Source: Geomonas edaphica | GTDB taxonomy: Bacteria > Desulfobacterota > Desulfuromonadia > Geobacterales > Geobacteraceae | DNA length: 64,000 nucleotides | Direction: 5' to 3' | Assembly (NCBI RefSeq): GCF_004917075.1 | Contig: NZ_SSYB01000004.1 | Location: 355,006-419,005 of the forward strand | Shown here: one piece after another, positions 15,001 through 23,999 of the stretch | Layout of the letters: the number at the start of each line of letters is the position of its first letter | Position numbering within the stretch: position 1 is the first letter of the stretch | Made by a program: the position numbers and the translations under genes | Notes under the pieces: model-generated | Told to the model about the DNA's origin: nothing | Databases searched by the model: none | What the model saw: the letters and a program-made list of their open reading frames with translations, nothing else

Positions 15001-16539
15001 CTAGTGCGCGAGCAAACTCTTCCCGGTCATCTCCTTGGGCTGCGGCAGGCCGAGAAGTTCCAGCATGGTGGGCGCGAGGTCGGCGAGCACGCCGGTACGC
15101 AGCTTCACGTCCTTCCTTGCGTCGTCGATCAGCACTACCGGCGCCATGTCGCAGGTGTGGGCGGTGTGCGGTCCCCCCTGCTCGTCCTGCATCATCTCCG
15201 CGTTGCCGTGGTCGGCGGTGATTATGGTGATGCCACCCTTCTCACGCACCTTCTGCACCAGCTTGCCGACGCACCCGTCGACCGCCTCGACGGCCTTCAC
15301 CGCCGCGGCGAAGATGCCGGTGTGCCCGACCATGTCTGCATTCGCGAAGTTCAGGATGATGACGTCGTACTTGTCCTCGTCAAGCCGTTTCATGAGCTCA
15401 TCGGCCACAAGATACGCGCTCATCTCCGGCTTCTGGTCGTAGGTCGCTACCTCTTTCGGGGAAGGAATCAGGGCGCGGTCCTCACCGGGAAACGCCTCCT
15501 CCCTGCCGCCGTTGAAGAAGAAGGTGACGTGGGCGTACTTCTCGGTCTCCGCGATCCTCAGCTGGGTTAGCCCGGCGTTGCTGATCACCTCCGGGAAGAT
15601 GTTGACCAGTTCCTCCGGCCCGAAGGCTACGGGAAGGTCGAAGGTCTCGTCATAGCTGGTCATGCAGACGTAGGAGGCAAGCCTCGGCCAGACATCGCGG
15701 GTAAAGCCGCTGAAAGCGGGATCGGTGAAGGCGCGGGTGATCTCGCGGGCACGGTCGGAGCGGAAGTTGAAGAAGATGAAGCCGTCGCCGTCCTGCATCC
15801 TGCCCACCGGAATGCCCCCGTTCATGATCACGCTGGGCAACACGAACTCGTCGGTGACCCCGTCGGCGTAGCTCTGCCTGATGGCGGCCTCGGCACTGGG
15901 GAAAGGATTCCCCTCCCCGGAGACCATGGCGCGGTACGCCTTCTCGACGCGGTCCCAGCGGTTGTCGCGGTCCATGGCGTAATAACGGCCGATCACCGTG
16001 GCGATTCTGCCGCAGCCAAGGCGCGCGATCTCGTTCTCCAGGTTACGCAGGTAATCGGCGCCGCTTTGAGGCGGGGTATCGCGCCCGTCCAGCAGGCAGT
16101 GCACGAAGACCTCGGAAACGCCATGGCGCTTCGCCATCTCGATGAGTGCGTAAAGATGAGTGTCGTGGGAGTGCACGCCGCCGTCGGAGAGAAGACCGGC
16201 TAGGTGCAGCCGACCGGTTCCCGCTTTCGCCTTTTCCATGCAGGCGATGAGAGCCGGGTTGGTGAAGAAGTCGCCGTCGATGATCGACTTGCTGATCCTG
16301 GTCAGATCCTGGTACACGACGCGGCCGGCACCGATGTTGGTGTGGCCAACCTCGGAGTTCCCCATCTGCCCGGCGGGAAGCCCGACCGCGAGGCCGGAGC
16401 CGTCGATCTGGCCGGAGGGATACTCCGCGGCCAGGCGGTTCATGTTGGGGGTAGCGGCCTGGGCGACGGCGTTGGCTTCCGTTTCGGCGTTGATCCCCCA
16501 GCCGTCAAGGATCATCAAGAGCAGAGGCTTCTTCGGCAT
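15001..16539 (-). CDS. gpmI: 2,3-bisphosphoglycerate-independent phosphoglycerate mutase
   Basis: A 512-residue cofactor-independent phosphoglycerate mutase, interconverting 3- and 2-phosphoglycerate in glycolysis and gluconeogenesis. The N-terminus [10 protein letters not shown] holds a metal-binding Asp, [13 protein letters not shown] holds the phosphorylated serine, and [32 protein letters not shown] and [11 protein letters not shown] are the remaining alkaline-phosphatase-type metal and substrate motifs. Length and motifs are all normal. GGGAGAA precedes the start. It is separated by a terminator from the rlmH operon upstream and its stop codon touches the minisatellite. Confidence 0.98.
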   Translation of the reverse strand: MPKKPLLLMILDGWGINAETEANAVAQAATPNMNRLAAEYPSGQIDGSGLAVGLPAGQMGNSEVGHTNIGAGRVVYQDLTRISKSIIDGDFFTNPALIACMEKAKAGTGRLHLAGLLSDGGVHSHDTHLYALIEMAKRHGVSEVFVHCLLDGRDTPPQSGADYLRNLENEIARLGCGRIATVIGRYYAMDRDNRWDRVEKAYRAMVSGEGNPFPSAEAAIRQSYADGVTDEFVLPSVIMNGGIPVGRMQDGDGFIFFNFRSDRAREITRAFTDPAFSGFTRDVWPRLASYVCMTSYDETFDLPVAFGPEELVNIFPEVISNAGLTQLRIAETEKYAHVTFFFNGGREEAFPGEDRALIPSPKEVATYDQKPEMSAYLVADELMKRLDEDKYDVIILNFANADMVGHTGIFAAAVKAVEAVDGCVGKLVQKVREKGGITIITADHGNAEMMQDEQGGPHTAHTCDMAPVVLIDDARKDVKLRTGVLADLAPTMLELLGLPQPKEMTGKSLLAH

Positions 16540-16574
16540 GGCATTTCTCCCTCATTAGGAATATTAGATACAAT

Positions 16575-16606
16575 TAAAAAAGGTGAAGCAGAACGTCTTC
16601 ACCTTT
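16575..16606 (-). terminator. Rho-independent terminator after rlmH
   Basis: On the minus strand a 10-bp stem (AAAGGTGAAG / CTTCACCTTT) with an eight-base loop runs into a T-run. It lies 16 bp past the rlmH stop and separates the operon from gpmI. Confidence 0.9.
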
Positions 16607-16621
16607 GATCAACAGCTTGCA

Positions 16622-17086
16622 TTACTCATGATGGTACGGCTCACCGTTCATTATGGTGAAGCCGCGGTAGATCTGCTCCAGCAGGAACACCCGGACCATC
16701 TGGTGCGTAAAGGTCATCCTGGAGAGCGAGATCGACTTGAAGGCCTCCTTGCGGAAGCCTTCGGTGAAGCCGTAGGCGCCACCGATGGCAAAGACGAGGT
16801 CCTGGGTCCCCTGGTCGCGGTTTTTGGAGAGAAAGGAGGCGAACTCGGGGGAGCTCATCTGCTCGCCCCGCTCGTCGAGGAGCACCAGCCTCCCCCCCTT
16901 AGGGAGGAGCTTGGTGAGACGCTCGCATTCGCGCTCGCGCATGGCGGCAGCCTGTGCCCCCTTTTCCTCGCGTGCTTCCAGGATCTCCAGGGGCGCGTAA
17001 CGCCTCACCCTTCCCGCGTACTCATCGATGCCGGTGCGGACCCAGCTCTCCTGGGTCTTGCCGACCCAAAGGAGCTTAAGTCTCAT
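16622..17086 (-). CDS. rlmH: 23S rRNA (pseudouridine-1915-N3) methyltransferase
   Basis: A 154-residue SPOUT methyltransferase that methylates pseudouridine 1915 in helix 69 of 23S rRNA. The family motifs are LDERGEQMSSPEFA, FAIGGAYGF (SAM-binding knot) and SLSRMTFTHQMVRVFLLEQIYRGFTIMNGEPYHHE at the C-terminus, all intact. The start overlaps the rsfS stop by 4 bp, so the two are translationally coupled. It is the last gene of the proB-proA-nadD-rsfS-rlmH strand run. Confidence 0.98.
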   Translation of the reverse strand: MRLKLLWVGKTQESWVRTGIDEYAGRVRRYAPLEILEAREEKGAQAAAMRERECERLTKLLPKGGRLVLLDERGEQMSSPEFASFLSKNRDQGTQDLVFAIGGAYGFTEGFRKEAFKSISLSRMTFTHQMVRVFLLEQIYRGFTIMNGEPYHHE

Positions 17087-17475
17087 TTTTCCTTGTGCTC
17101 CCAGAGGTACTCCTCGGGGATCTCTACCTTGGGCGCCCTCGACCAGAGTTCGTCCAGGTTGTAGATGGCGCGCACTTCCTCCTGGAAGAGGTGCACGATG
17201 ACGTCCCCGAAATCGACGATGATCCAGCGCCCTTCGTCGTACCCTTCGGTGTCGATCGCCCGGTCGATCGGCTTGAGCCCCTGCTTGACCGATTCGGCCA
17301 TGGCCTGCACCTGGCGGTCCGAGCGCCCGGTGGCGAGCACCAGGTAGTCAGCGATGCTGGAGATGTTCTTGATCTCTAGTACCTTGACGTTGAGCGCCTT
17401 CTTGTCCAGCGCGAATGCCGCACATTTCACGGCGCGTTCTACGGCCGGAATTACCACTTTATCTTGCATCAACAT
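17083..17475 (-). CDS. rsfS: Ribosome silencing factor
   Basis: A 130-residue RsfS/Iojap protein that binds L14 of the large ribosomal subunit and blocks subunit joining during starvation. Motifs: VLEIKNISSIADYLVLATGRSDRQVQAMA and GRWIIVDFGDVIVHLFQEEVRAIYNLDELW. The start may be 17475 or 17469 (MQDK); both overlap the 3' end of nadD, indicating coupling. It overlaps rlmH by 4 bp. Confidence 0.97.
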   Translation of the reverse strand: MLMQDKVVIPAVERAVKCAAFALDKKALNVKVLEIKNISSIADYLVLATGRSDRQVQAMAESVKQGLKPIDRAIDTEGYDEGRWIIVDFGDVIVHLFQEEVRAIYNLDELWSRAPKVEIPEEYLWEHKEK

Positions 17476-18109
17476 ATAACCCTTGTTCCTTTATGTAGTG
17501 CTCGACGGCCTCCGGAAGGAGGTACCTGATCGAGCGGCCCGCCTTGACTAGCTGGCGGATGTGACTTGAAGAGATGTCCAGCAGTACGCCATCCAATGCA
17601 TAAACACAGTGCCCTGAGCTGTGATTCAGGCGTTTAGCCGCCGAATCATAGCAGAACTCACCAGCTATGGCAACAGGGAGGGCCTTGGCGAGACTTGTGA
17701 TGGTGGAGCCGGGACGCTGTACGCTCACCACGTTGCAAAGCGTGAAGATCTCGTCGTATTTGTGCCATGTGGCGATATCGTTGAAAGAGTCGGCACCGAT
17801 GATGAAGAAGAGCTCGTCCTCCGGGCGCTCGGTGTGCAACTGGCGCAGGGTGTCCACCGAGTAGGAGCGACCGCCGCGCACCGCCTCCATGTCCGACACC
17901 TCGAAGCTCGGGTTGTCGGCGACCGCCAGGCGCACCATCTCGAGGCGGCTGGCGAAGGAAAGCTCCCCCACCTGTGGCTTATGCGGCGGGGTGCCCGCCG
18001 GGATGAAGACGACCCGATCCAGTTGGAACAGGTCGCGCACCTCCTCGGCGATGCGCAGGTGCGCGTTATGGATCGGGTTGAACGTGCCGCCCAGTATCCC
18101 AATTTTCAT
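17459..18109 (-). CDS. nadD: Nicotinate-nucleotide adenylyltransferase
   Basis: A 216-residue nucleotidyltransferase that adenylates nicotinate mononucleotide in NAD synthesis. The N-terminal GILGGTFNPIHNAHLRIA (HxxH-type motif), IPAGTPPHK and the C-terminal ISSSHIRQLVKAGRSIRYLLPEAVEHYI (ISST-R motif) are complete. I prefer the start at 18109 since GGAG is then eight bases upstream; 18115 is also possible. The 3' end overlaps rsfS. Confidence 0.97.
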   Translation of the reverse strand: MKIGILGGTFNPIHNAHLRIAEEVRDLFQLDRVVFIPAGTPPHKPQVGELSFASRLEMVRLAVADNPSFEVSDMEAVRGGRSYSVDTLRQLHTERPEDELFFIIGADSFNDIATWHKYDEIFTLCNVVSVQRPGSTITSLAKALPVAIAGEFCYDSAAKRLNHSSGHCVYALDGVLLDISSSHIRQLVKAGRSIRYLLPEAVEHYIKEQGLYVDAR

Positions 18110-18146
18110 TGTCATGGCTCCAGTAGTGGAGGAAGACCAAGGCTTT

Positions 18147-18237
18147 AACGCAAAGGCGCCAAGGCGCGGAGTCGCTAAGAAAACAACTTCTTGTTGCTTT
18201 TCAACTTTGCGTCTTTGCGGCTCTGCGTCTTTGCGTT
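18147..18237. repeat. Inverted arrays of AACGCAAAG/CGCAAAGA-type units
   Basis: Left arm 18147-18179 begins AACGCAAAGGCGCCAAGGCG. Right arm 18205-18237 ends CTGCGTCTTTGCGTT and is its approximate reverse complement. Within each arm the 8-9 bp unit CGCAAAGA recurs. It fills the gap between nadD and proA and could fold as a long imperfect hairpin. Confidence 0.8.
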
Positions 18238-18244
18238 GAGGCTT

Positions 18245-19501
18245 TTACGGTCGCACCTGCCCCGAGCCGTACACGATGAACTTCGTGGTGGTGAGGTCGG
18301 TGAGCCCCATCGGGCCGAAGGAATGAAGCTTCGTAGTTGAGATGCCGATCTCCGCCCCCAGGCCAAGCTGGTTGCCGTCCGAGAAGCGGGTCGATGCGTT
18401 CACCATGACCACCCCCGAGTTCACCTCGCGGATGAAGCGCTGGGCGTTCCCGTAGTCGCCGGTGATGATGGACTCGGTGTGCAGCGAGCAATAACGGTTG
18501 ATGTGGTCGATGGCGGCATCCATATCGTCCACCACCCGCGCCGCCAGGATCAGCTCCAGGTATTCGGCGTACCAGTCATCCTCGGTTGCCGCCCCAGCCT
18601 GCGGCGCAAACCTGCGGAATTCCTCGTCTCCCCTTACTTCCACCTTCTGTTCGGAAAGCGCCTGGAAAATGAAGGGGACGAAGCGCTCCGCGACGTCCTT
18701 GTGGATGAGCAGGGTCTCCAGGGCGTTGCAGACACCGGGGCGCTGTACCTTCGCGTTGATGATGATGTCGCGCGCCATGTCGAAGTCGGCGGTGGCGTCG
18801 ACGAAGATGTGGCAGACCCCCTTGTAGTGCTTGATTACCGGGATCTTCGAGTTCTCGACCACGAAGCGGATCAGGCTCTCGCCCCCCCTCGGGATGATCA
18901 CATCGATGAATTCCTCCTGTTTGAGCATCTCGGTCACCCCCTCGCGCTCGGTGAAAGGGATGAGCGACAGGGCTGCCGCGGGGATATTGCACTTGGCGAG
19001 TTCGGCCTTCAGGATCTCAGCTATGGCGAGGTTCGAATGGATCGCCTCGGAACCGCCGCGCAGCACCACGGCGTTGCCGCTTTTAAGGCAGAGCACCGCG
19101 GCGTCGGAAGTAACGTTCGGCCGGGACTCGTAGATGATGCCGATTACCCCGAGCGGGATGCGCATCTTGCCGACCATGAGGTCGTTGGGGCGCTTCCACA
19201 TGCCGGTCACCTCCCCCACCGGGTCGGGGAGAGCGGCGACCTCGCGGATGGCGTCCGCCATACCCTTGATGCGCACCTCGTTCAGCATGAGGCGGTCCAA
19301 CATGGCAGTGGAAAGACCGCGCTCCTTGCCGGCTTCAAGGTCCTTCTTGTTTTCGGCGATGATCTGCTCGCAGTTATTCACCAGACCGTGCGCCATGTCG
19401 AGCAGGAGCTCGTTTTTGACGGCGGAAGAGAGTTTCGCCATGGCGAAGGAAGCCTGCCTGGCCTTGGCGGCGATGGTGCGGATCTGTTCGGCGACTGACA
19501 T
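18245..19501 (-). CDS. proA: Glutamate-5-semialdehyde dehydrogenase (gamma-glutamyl phosphate reductase)
   Basis: A 418-residue NADPH-dependent reductase of proline synthesis. Key motifs: MRIPLGVIGIIYESRPNVT, KSGNAVVLRGGSEA, IPVIKHYKGVCHIFVD, the catalytic-cysteine region VQRPGVCNALETLLIH and the C-terminal STRFSDGNQLGLGAEIGISTTKLHSFGPMGL. The start at 19501 is set by GGAGG ahead of MSVAEQ; the longer frame is repeat-derived. ProB lies upstream on the same strand, 138 bp away, with heptamer repeats between. Confidence 0.98.
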   Translation of the reverse strand: MSVAEQIRTIAAKARQASFAMAKLSSAVKNELLLDMAHGLVNNCEQIIAENKKDLEAGKERGLSTAMLDRLMLNEVRIKGMADAIREVAALPDPVGEVTGMWKRPNDLMVGKMRIPLGVIGIIYESRPNVTSDAAVLCLKSGNAVVLRGGSEAIHSNLAIAEILKAELAKCNIPAAALSLIPFTEREGVTEMLKQEEFIDVIIPRGGESLIRFVVENSKIPVIKHYKGVCHIFVDATADFDMARDIIINAKVQRPGVCNALETLLIHKDVAERFVPFIFQALSEQKVEVRGDEEFRRFAPQAGAATEDDWYAEYLELILAARVVDDMDAAIDHINRYCSLHTESIITGDYGNAQRFIREVNSGVVMVNASTRFSDGNQLGLGAEIGISTTKLHSFGPMGLTDLTTTKFIVYGSGQVRP

Positions 19502-19606
19502 GTGTACCTCCAACTTTTGTAAGGCTGAAACCCAACCTCTCACCCCGCCCTTTTCCCGCGGCCCGAAGTCATTCGGTGGAGAGGACGACGTGGCTCAGCT
19601 TCCAAC

Positions 19607-19634
19607 CCAGAACGTAGAACCTAGAACGTAGAAC
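19607..19634. repeat. Heptamer repeat cluster, locus 3
   Basis: Four tandem heptamers, CCAGAAC, GTAGAAC, CTAGAAC and GTAGAAC, lie five bases beyond the proB stop, between proB and proA. Confidence 0.8.
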
Positions 19635-19639
19635 GTTTT

Positions 19640-20761
19640 CTAAAGAATGACCAGGTTGTCCCGGTGGATGACGTCGTCCCCGTACCGGAAGCCCAGGATC
19701 TCCTCGATCTCGCCGCTCTTGTGCCGGCAGATCTTTTCGATCTCCTGGCTCGAGTAATCAACGATGCCGCGGGCGAACTCATTCCCCTCTACGTCGAGGA
19801 CCCTGACGCAGGCCCCACGGGCGAAGCGCCCCTCGACCTTCACGATCCCGGACGGGAGTAGGCTCCTGCCGTGGGTAGCGAGGGCCCCCTTGGCGCCGGC
19901 GTCGACGACGAGGTTACCCGCGGGCTTGATGGTGAAGGCGATCCAGTGCTTGCGGCGGTTCAGCGCTTCTCCTGCCGGCAGAAACAGCGTACCGACAAGC
20001 TCCCCGCTCATGACGCGGGCGAGGTTCCCCTCACCCTTCCCCGCGAAGATGATGGCGGCGACGCCCGACTTCACCACCTTCTTGGCCGCCGCGAGTTTGG
20101 TGGCCATGCCGCCGGTCCCGACGCTCGTGCCGCTCCCCCCCGCGCCGCGCTCCATTTCCCGGGTCACCGCCCCCACCTGGTGGATGAGGGTCGCCGCCGG
20201 GTCGGTACGCGGGTCGGCGGTGTAGAGACCGTCGATGTCGGTCATGATCAGGAGGAGCTGCGCCTCCACGAGGTTCGTGACGAGGGCGGAGAGGTTGTCG
20301 TTGTCGCCGAACTTCAGCTCATCGACGACGACCGTGTCGTTCTCGTTGATGACCGGGATGATGCCGCAGGAAAGCAGCGTGTCGAGCGTGCCGCGCGCAT
20401 TCTGGAAGCGGCGCCGGTTGGCCAGGTCGTCCCGGGTCAAGAGGATCTGGGCGACCTTCAGGTCGTAGCCAGAGAAGGCCTCCTCGTAGGCACGCATCAG
20501 GCGGGACTGCCCGACGGCTGCTGCGGCCTGCTTCTGCGGAAGGGTGCGCGGCCGATCCGGCAGCCCGAGGGCGGGACGCCCTGCCGCCACCGCACCGGAG
20601 GAGACCACGACTACCTCGATCCCCTTCGCGCGCAGCCCCGCGATCTGTGAGGCGAGACCGTTCAGGAATACGGGATCGACCCCGTTATCCTCACAGGTCA
20701 AGACACCGGAGCCGATCTTCACTACTATTCTCTTAACTTTTTTGAGCAGTTCTTTACGCAT
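19640..20761 (-). CDS. proB: Glutamate 5-kinase
   Basis: A 373-residue kinase catalysing the first step of proline synthesis. The amino-acid kinase domain has [42 protein letters not shown] and [16 protein letters not shown]-terminal PUA domain spans about residues 280-370. Length is normal for the long form. A matching promoter lies upstream. The obgE gene that often precedes proB in relatives is not here; the next gene upstream is divergent. Confidence 0.98.
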   Translation of the reverse strand: MRKELLKKVKRIVVKIGSGVLTCEDNGVDPVFLNGLASQIAGLRAKGIEVVVVSSGAVAAGRPALGLPDRPRTLPQKQAAAAVGQSRLMRAYEEAFSGYDLKVAQILLTRDDLANRRRFQNARGTLDTLLSCGIIPVINENDTVVVDELKFGDNDNLSALVTNLVEAQLLLIMTDIDGLYTADPRTDPAATLIHQVGAVTREMERGAGGSGTSVGTGGMATKLAAAKKVVKSGVAAIIFAGKGEGNLARVMSGELVGTLFLPAGEALNRRKHWIAFTIKPAGNLVVDAGAKGALATHGRSLLPSGIVKVEGRFARGACVRVLDVEGNEFARGIVDYSSQEIEKICRHKSGEIEEILGFRYGDDVIHRDNLVIL

Positions 20762-20794
20762 TCCGGGTTCCGATAATGTTTAGTAAAGGCCAGG

Positions 20795-20823
20795 ATACTA
20801 ACACGATTCATACTCCGTGGCAA
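20795..20823 (-). promoter_or_regulatory. Sigma-70-like promoter of proB
   Basis: On the minus strand TTGCCA (20823-20818) and TAGTAT (20800-20795) are separated by exactly 17 bp. The start point would lie ~25 bp upstream of the proB start codon. Confidence 0.6.
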
Positions 20824-20854
20824 TTTTCTTAAGGAAAGCCACGGTTCAAACTCA

Positions 20855-20883
20855 TTGACAAAGACCGGGGCGGTCTTTAGACT
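20855..20883 (+). promoter_or_regulatory. Promoter of DUF2062 gene with a palindrome in the spacer
   Basis: TTGACA (20855-20860) and TAGACT (20878-20883) are 17 bp apart. The whole 17-bp spacer is a perfect inverted repeat, AAGACCG-GGG-CGGTCTT, an ideal position for a repressor. Confidence 0.7.
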
Positions 20884-20906
20884 GTGCGACATTCTCGAGG
20901 TGACTG

Positions 20907-21392
20907 TTGCTGAACAAAGAGCTGTGGAAAAAACGAATTTACAGCATTCTTTCGCTAGACAACCATCCGGGGCACATCGCCGCCGGGTTCGCTGTCGGCG
21001 TCTTCATCAGCTTCACCCCGTTCTTCGGCCTCCACACCGCACTCGCCGTAGCCGCCGCCTTTCTCTTCCGACTTAACAAGCTCACTTGCATCACCGGCGC
21101 CTGGGTCAACACCCCCATCACGATGGTTCCCGTTCTCGGCGTCAGTTACAAGCTGGGGGCCTTCCTGCGTGGCCGCCCCATCAAGGAACTACCCGTTTCC
21201 GGCGCGCTCGAGTGGCACAACCTGGAGCGCTACGCGAAGTCGCTGGTCCTCGGCTCCTCCATCCTCGGTTTCGTCGCCGCCGTCGTTGCCTACTTCCTCT
21301 GCTATTACCTGGTGCTCCGATTCCGCGCCAAGGACGCCACCCAGGCCGAGCAGGCCGAAGAGATGGACAAGGTCGGCGAAGAGCTGGAATAG
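20907..21392 (+). CDS. DUF2062 domain-containing membrane protein
   Basis: A 161-residue inner-membrane protein. SILSLDNHPGHIAAGFAVGVFISFTPFFGLHT is the DUF2062 signature, followed by a second membrane segment, WVNTPITMVPV, and a C-terminal helix pair (SILGFVAAVVAYFLCYYLVL). The start is TTG at 20907 with GAGGTG six bases upstream. DUF2062 proteins have no settled function. It is divergent from proB. Confidence 0.9.
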   Translation: MLNKELWKKRIYSILSLDNHPGHIAAGFAVGVFISFTPFFGLHTALAVAAAFLFRLNKLTCITGAWVNTPITMVPVLGVSYKLGAFLRGRPIKELPVSGALEWHNLERYAKSLVLGSSILGFVAAVVAYFLCYYLVLRFRAKDATQAEQAEEMDKVGEELE

Positions 21393-21393
21393 C

Positions 21394-21432
21394 CAAAAAA
21401 AATCGGGAGCAGCCTCGCAGCCACCCCCGATT
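21394..21432 (-). terminator. Terminator of the pit operon
   Basis: On the minus strand the stem AATCGGG/CCCGATT with an 18-base loop is followed by eight T residues. It lies between convergent genes and fits the end of the DUF47-pit transcript. Confidence 0.75.
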
Positions 21433-21455
21433 CACATCCCGATTTCCTTCCTGCT

Positions 21456-22457
21456 TTACTTACCCAGAAACGGCGAGAAAACGGTGTAGCTGACAAAGCC
21501 GACCGAGGCCGATGCTGGTATGGTGATGATCCATGCCAGGACGATGCGGTAGGCGACCGCCCAGTTCACCGCGGAGATCCTTTTCGAGAGCCCCACGCCG
21601 AGAATTGAAGAGGTGATGACGTGCGTGGTCGAGGTGGGAAGCCCCATGGCGGAGGCGCCCAGGATGACCCCGGCGGAAGCGGTCTCCACGCAGAAGCCGT
21701 GCACGGGCTGCAGCTTCACGAAGTCGTGTCCTACCGTCTTGATGATCCTCCAGCCGCCCGCGGCGGTGCCAAGGCCCATGGCCACGGCGCAGGAGATCTT
21801 GACCCAGTTGGGGACCTCGAAGGTGGCGAGGGAGCCGTAGCTCACGAGGGCCATGGTGATGACCCCCATGGACTTCTGGGCGTCGGCGGTGCCGTGCGAG
21901 AAGGCCATCACCGCGGCGGAGAAGATCTGCAGTTTGCGGAACACCTTGTTCAGGTTGTAGGGAGCCTTGTTCCTGAAGACCCACATCATCCCCACCATGA
22001 ACATGAAGCCGAAGAAGGCGCCGACGATCGGGGATGCGATGAGGACGGTGATGATCTTCTTGAGTCCCGCCCAGTGCAGCGCGGAAGTCCCCGCATGGGC
22101 CACCACCGACCCCGCCAGTCCGCCGATGATGGCGTGGGAGGAAGAGGAGGGAAGGCCGTAGTACCAGGTGATCAGGTTCCAGACGATCGCCCCGAAGATG
22201 CCGGCCAAGACCACCACCTGGGTGATGTTGTTGGCGTCCACTATCCCCTTGCCGATGGTCGCGGCCACCTTGGTCGAGATCATCGCCCCGACGAAGTTCA
22301 ACCCCGCGGCCATGAAGATGGCGGTCCTTACGGTGAGGGCCCGCGTGGAGACGCAGGTCGCGATGGCGTTGGCGGTATCGTGGAAGCCGTTGATGTAGTC
22401 GAACAACAAGGCCGCGCCGATGACCGCGACCAGCAGGACCAGGGTAACCTCAGGCAT
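21456..22457 (-). CDS. Low-affinity inorganic phosphate transporter, Pit family
   Basis: A 333-residue PiT permease, importing phosphate (often as metal-phosphate) with protons or sodium. Two inverted halves carry the family signature: GFHDTANAIATCVSTRALT near the N-terminus and FSHGTADAQKSMGVITMAL in the middle, with ~10 membrane segments. A second signature region is GASAMGLPTSTTHVITSSILGVG. It overlaps the DUF47 gene by 8 bp, the common pit accessory arrangement. Confidence 0.95.
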   Translation of the reverse strand: MPEVTLVLLVAVIGAALLFDYINGFHDTANAIATCVSTRALTVRTAIFMAAGLNFVGAMISTKVAATIGKGIVDANNITQVVVLAGIFGAIVWNLITWYYGLPSSSSHAIIGGLAGSVVAHAGTSALHWAGLKKIITVLIASPIVGAFFGFMFMVGMMWVFRNKAPYNLNKVFRKLQIFSAAVMAFSHGTADAQKSMGVITMALVSYGSLATFEVPNWVKISCAVAMGLGTAAGGWRIIKTVGHDFVKLQPVHGFCVETASAGVILGASAMGLPTSTTHVITSSILGVGLSKRISAVNWAVAYRIVLAWIITIPASASVGFVSYTVFSPFLGK

Positions 22458-23067
22458 TTTTTACCACCACGCTTTCCAGGATGTTCGCGGCATCCTCGCA
22501 CTTGTCCGTCGCGGTCTCGAGGGTCTCGTAGATCTCCTTCCACTTGATGAGCTGGATCGGATCCTTTTCCTCGGCGAACAGGCGGCTGATAGCCTCACGG
22601 CAGACGCGGTCCGCCTCGTTCTCCAGGGCGTTGACCTCGATGCAGTAAGCGCTGATCGGCTCGAGCTTGCCGCCAAGCAGGGCGACAGTCTTGTCGATGG
22701 TCTGGCAGGATTTGAGGATCAGGAAGGCGAGTTCTTTCGACTCGGGAGTCGGCTTGGTGACGTTGTACATGACGAAGCGCTGCGCAGAGGCATCGATCAG
22801 GTCGAGGATGTCGTCAAGGGCGGAGGAGAGAGCGTAGATGTCCTCGCGGTCGAAGGGGGTGATGAAGCTCTTGTTCAGCTTCTTGATGATGTCATGGGTG
22901 ATGGTGTCGCCCTTGTGCTCGACCTCTTTGATCTTGCGCTGGCTGGCCACCGGATCGTCAAAGTTGTCCAGCATGTCCTTAAGGAGTTGCGCCCCCTCGA
23001 TGATGTTGTGAGACATATCCCTGAACATGGCGAAAAACTTTTCATCTTTCGGTATCAACCCAAACAT
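22450..23067 (-). CDS. DUF47 (PhoU-like) Pit accessory protein
   Basis: A 205-residue all-helical cytoplasmic protein of the DUF47/YkaA family. It starts MFGLIPKDEKFFAMF and has PhoU-like helices with IKEVEHKGDTITHDIIKKLNKSFITPFDREDIYALSSALDDILDLID, where the E/D-x3-D motifs can bind metal. DUF47 proteins are normally encoded next to Pit and modulate phosphate transport. It precedes and overlaps pit. Confidence 0.95.
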   Translation of the reverse strand: MFGLIPKDEKFFAMFRDMSHNIIEGAQLLKDMLDNFDDPVASQRKIKEVEHKGDTITHDIIKKLNKSFITPFDREDIYALSSALDDILDLIDASAQRFVMYNVTKPTPESKELAFLILKSCQTIDKTVALLGGKLEPISAYCIEVNALENEADRVCREAISRLFAEEKDPIQLIKWKEIYETLETATDKCEDAANILESVVVKNA

Positions 23068-23141
23068 TTAATCCTCCGATCGGTGTCGGCCCCAGGCCGA
23101 ATCTAGTTGCAAACTGGGGAGATATAGCACATCCGCGACAA

Positions 23142-23169
23142 ATATTAAACAATGAATTACGTAATGCAA
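23142..23169 (-). promoter_or_regulatory. Sigma-70-like promoter of DUF47-pit
   Basis: On the minus strand TTGCAT (23169-23164) and TAATAT (23147-23142) are separated by 16 bp, 75 bp upstream of the DUF47 start. I see no clear Pho box. Confidence 0.55.
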
Positions 23170-23284
23170 CCACGTTAATTAGCGACTCGGCGTTTACCAT
23201 TGGGCGCCCAGAGGGACTGGCGCCACGCCGACGCCTGTGTATTATTTATCCTTAATTTTTTGACACCGTGGTCCCGGAGGACAC

Positions 23285-23986
23285 ATGAGCGGCGGTATCA
23301 AATCGTGGCCCGAGGCGGAACGCCCCCGGGAAAAGCTGATGCGGAAAGGTGCCTCGGCCCTGTCCGAAGCCGAACTGCTTGCGCTGATCCTCGGCAGCGG
23401 GGACGCCGCCAGTGGCCGCAGCGCCCTCGACCTTGGCCGGGAGCTCATGCTCCAGTTCAAATCGCTGCGTGCCCTTGCTGACGCCTCGTGTCGGGAGATC
23501 CAGCAGGTGAAGGGGATCGGTCCGGCCAAGGCCACCTGCATCCTCGCCGCCCTCGACCTCTCAAGGCGCATCCGCGAAAAGGAGGGGCGCCCCATCGAGT
23601 CCTTCGTCCGCTTCACCTCCGCCTCCCAGGTCTTCGAACAGCTGAACCACGAGTTCCGGGACCGCCACACGGAACATTTCATGGTGCTTCTGCTCGACGG
23701 CAAAAACCGCATCATCACCCGTGCGCAGATCTCGGAGGGATCGCTGAACCAAAGCATCGTGCACCCCCGCGAGGTGTTCAACGCTGCAGTGCGCCAGTCC
23801 GCGGCGGCGATGATCCTTCTGCACAACCACCCGACCGGCGACCCAACGCCCAGCCCCGAGGATCTCGAGGTTACCCGTCGTCTCTGCGAGGCGGGACAGC
23901 TCATGGGGATCCGCGTGCTCGACCACATCATCATCGGGGAAAACGAGTTCTACAGTTTTGCCGACCACGGGCAGCTCCAGTTGTGA
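23285..23986 (+). CDS. radC: RadC family JAB-domain protein
   Basis: A 233-residue RadC protein. Residues ~1-100 form the N-terminal helical region with a helix-hairpin-helix (IQQVKGIGPAKATCILAALDLSRR). The JAB/MPN domain follows with the glutamate of HTEHFMVLLLD and the complete JAMM motif HNHPTGDPTPSPEDLE. RadC was named for a repair phenotype but its biochemical function is not settled. GGAGG precedes the ATG. It starts a short run with two unrelated small genes. The window therefore contains two RadC-like JAMM domains, here and in the helicase at 5221. Confidence 0.95.
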   Translation: MSGGIKSWPEAERPREKLMRKGASALSEAELLALILGSGDAASGRSALDLGRELMLQFKSLRALADASCREIQQVKGIGPAKATCILAALDLSRRIREKEGRPIESFVRFTSASQVFEQLNHEFRDRHTEHFMVLLLDGKNRIITRAQISEGSLNQSIVHPREVFNAAVRQSAAAMILLHNHPTGDPTPSPEDLEVTRRLCEAGQLMGIRVLDHIIIGENEFYSFADHGQLQL

Positions 23987-23999
23987 CACGGGAGGCTCC

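Noticed and set aside
14692-15570. Collagen-like SPASPA/PTGPTG reading frame across the 9-bp repeats
   Set aside because: It overlaps two good genes on the other strand, lacks a ribosome site, and simply reflects the period of nine.
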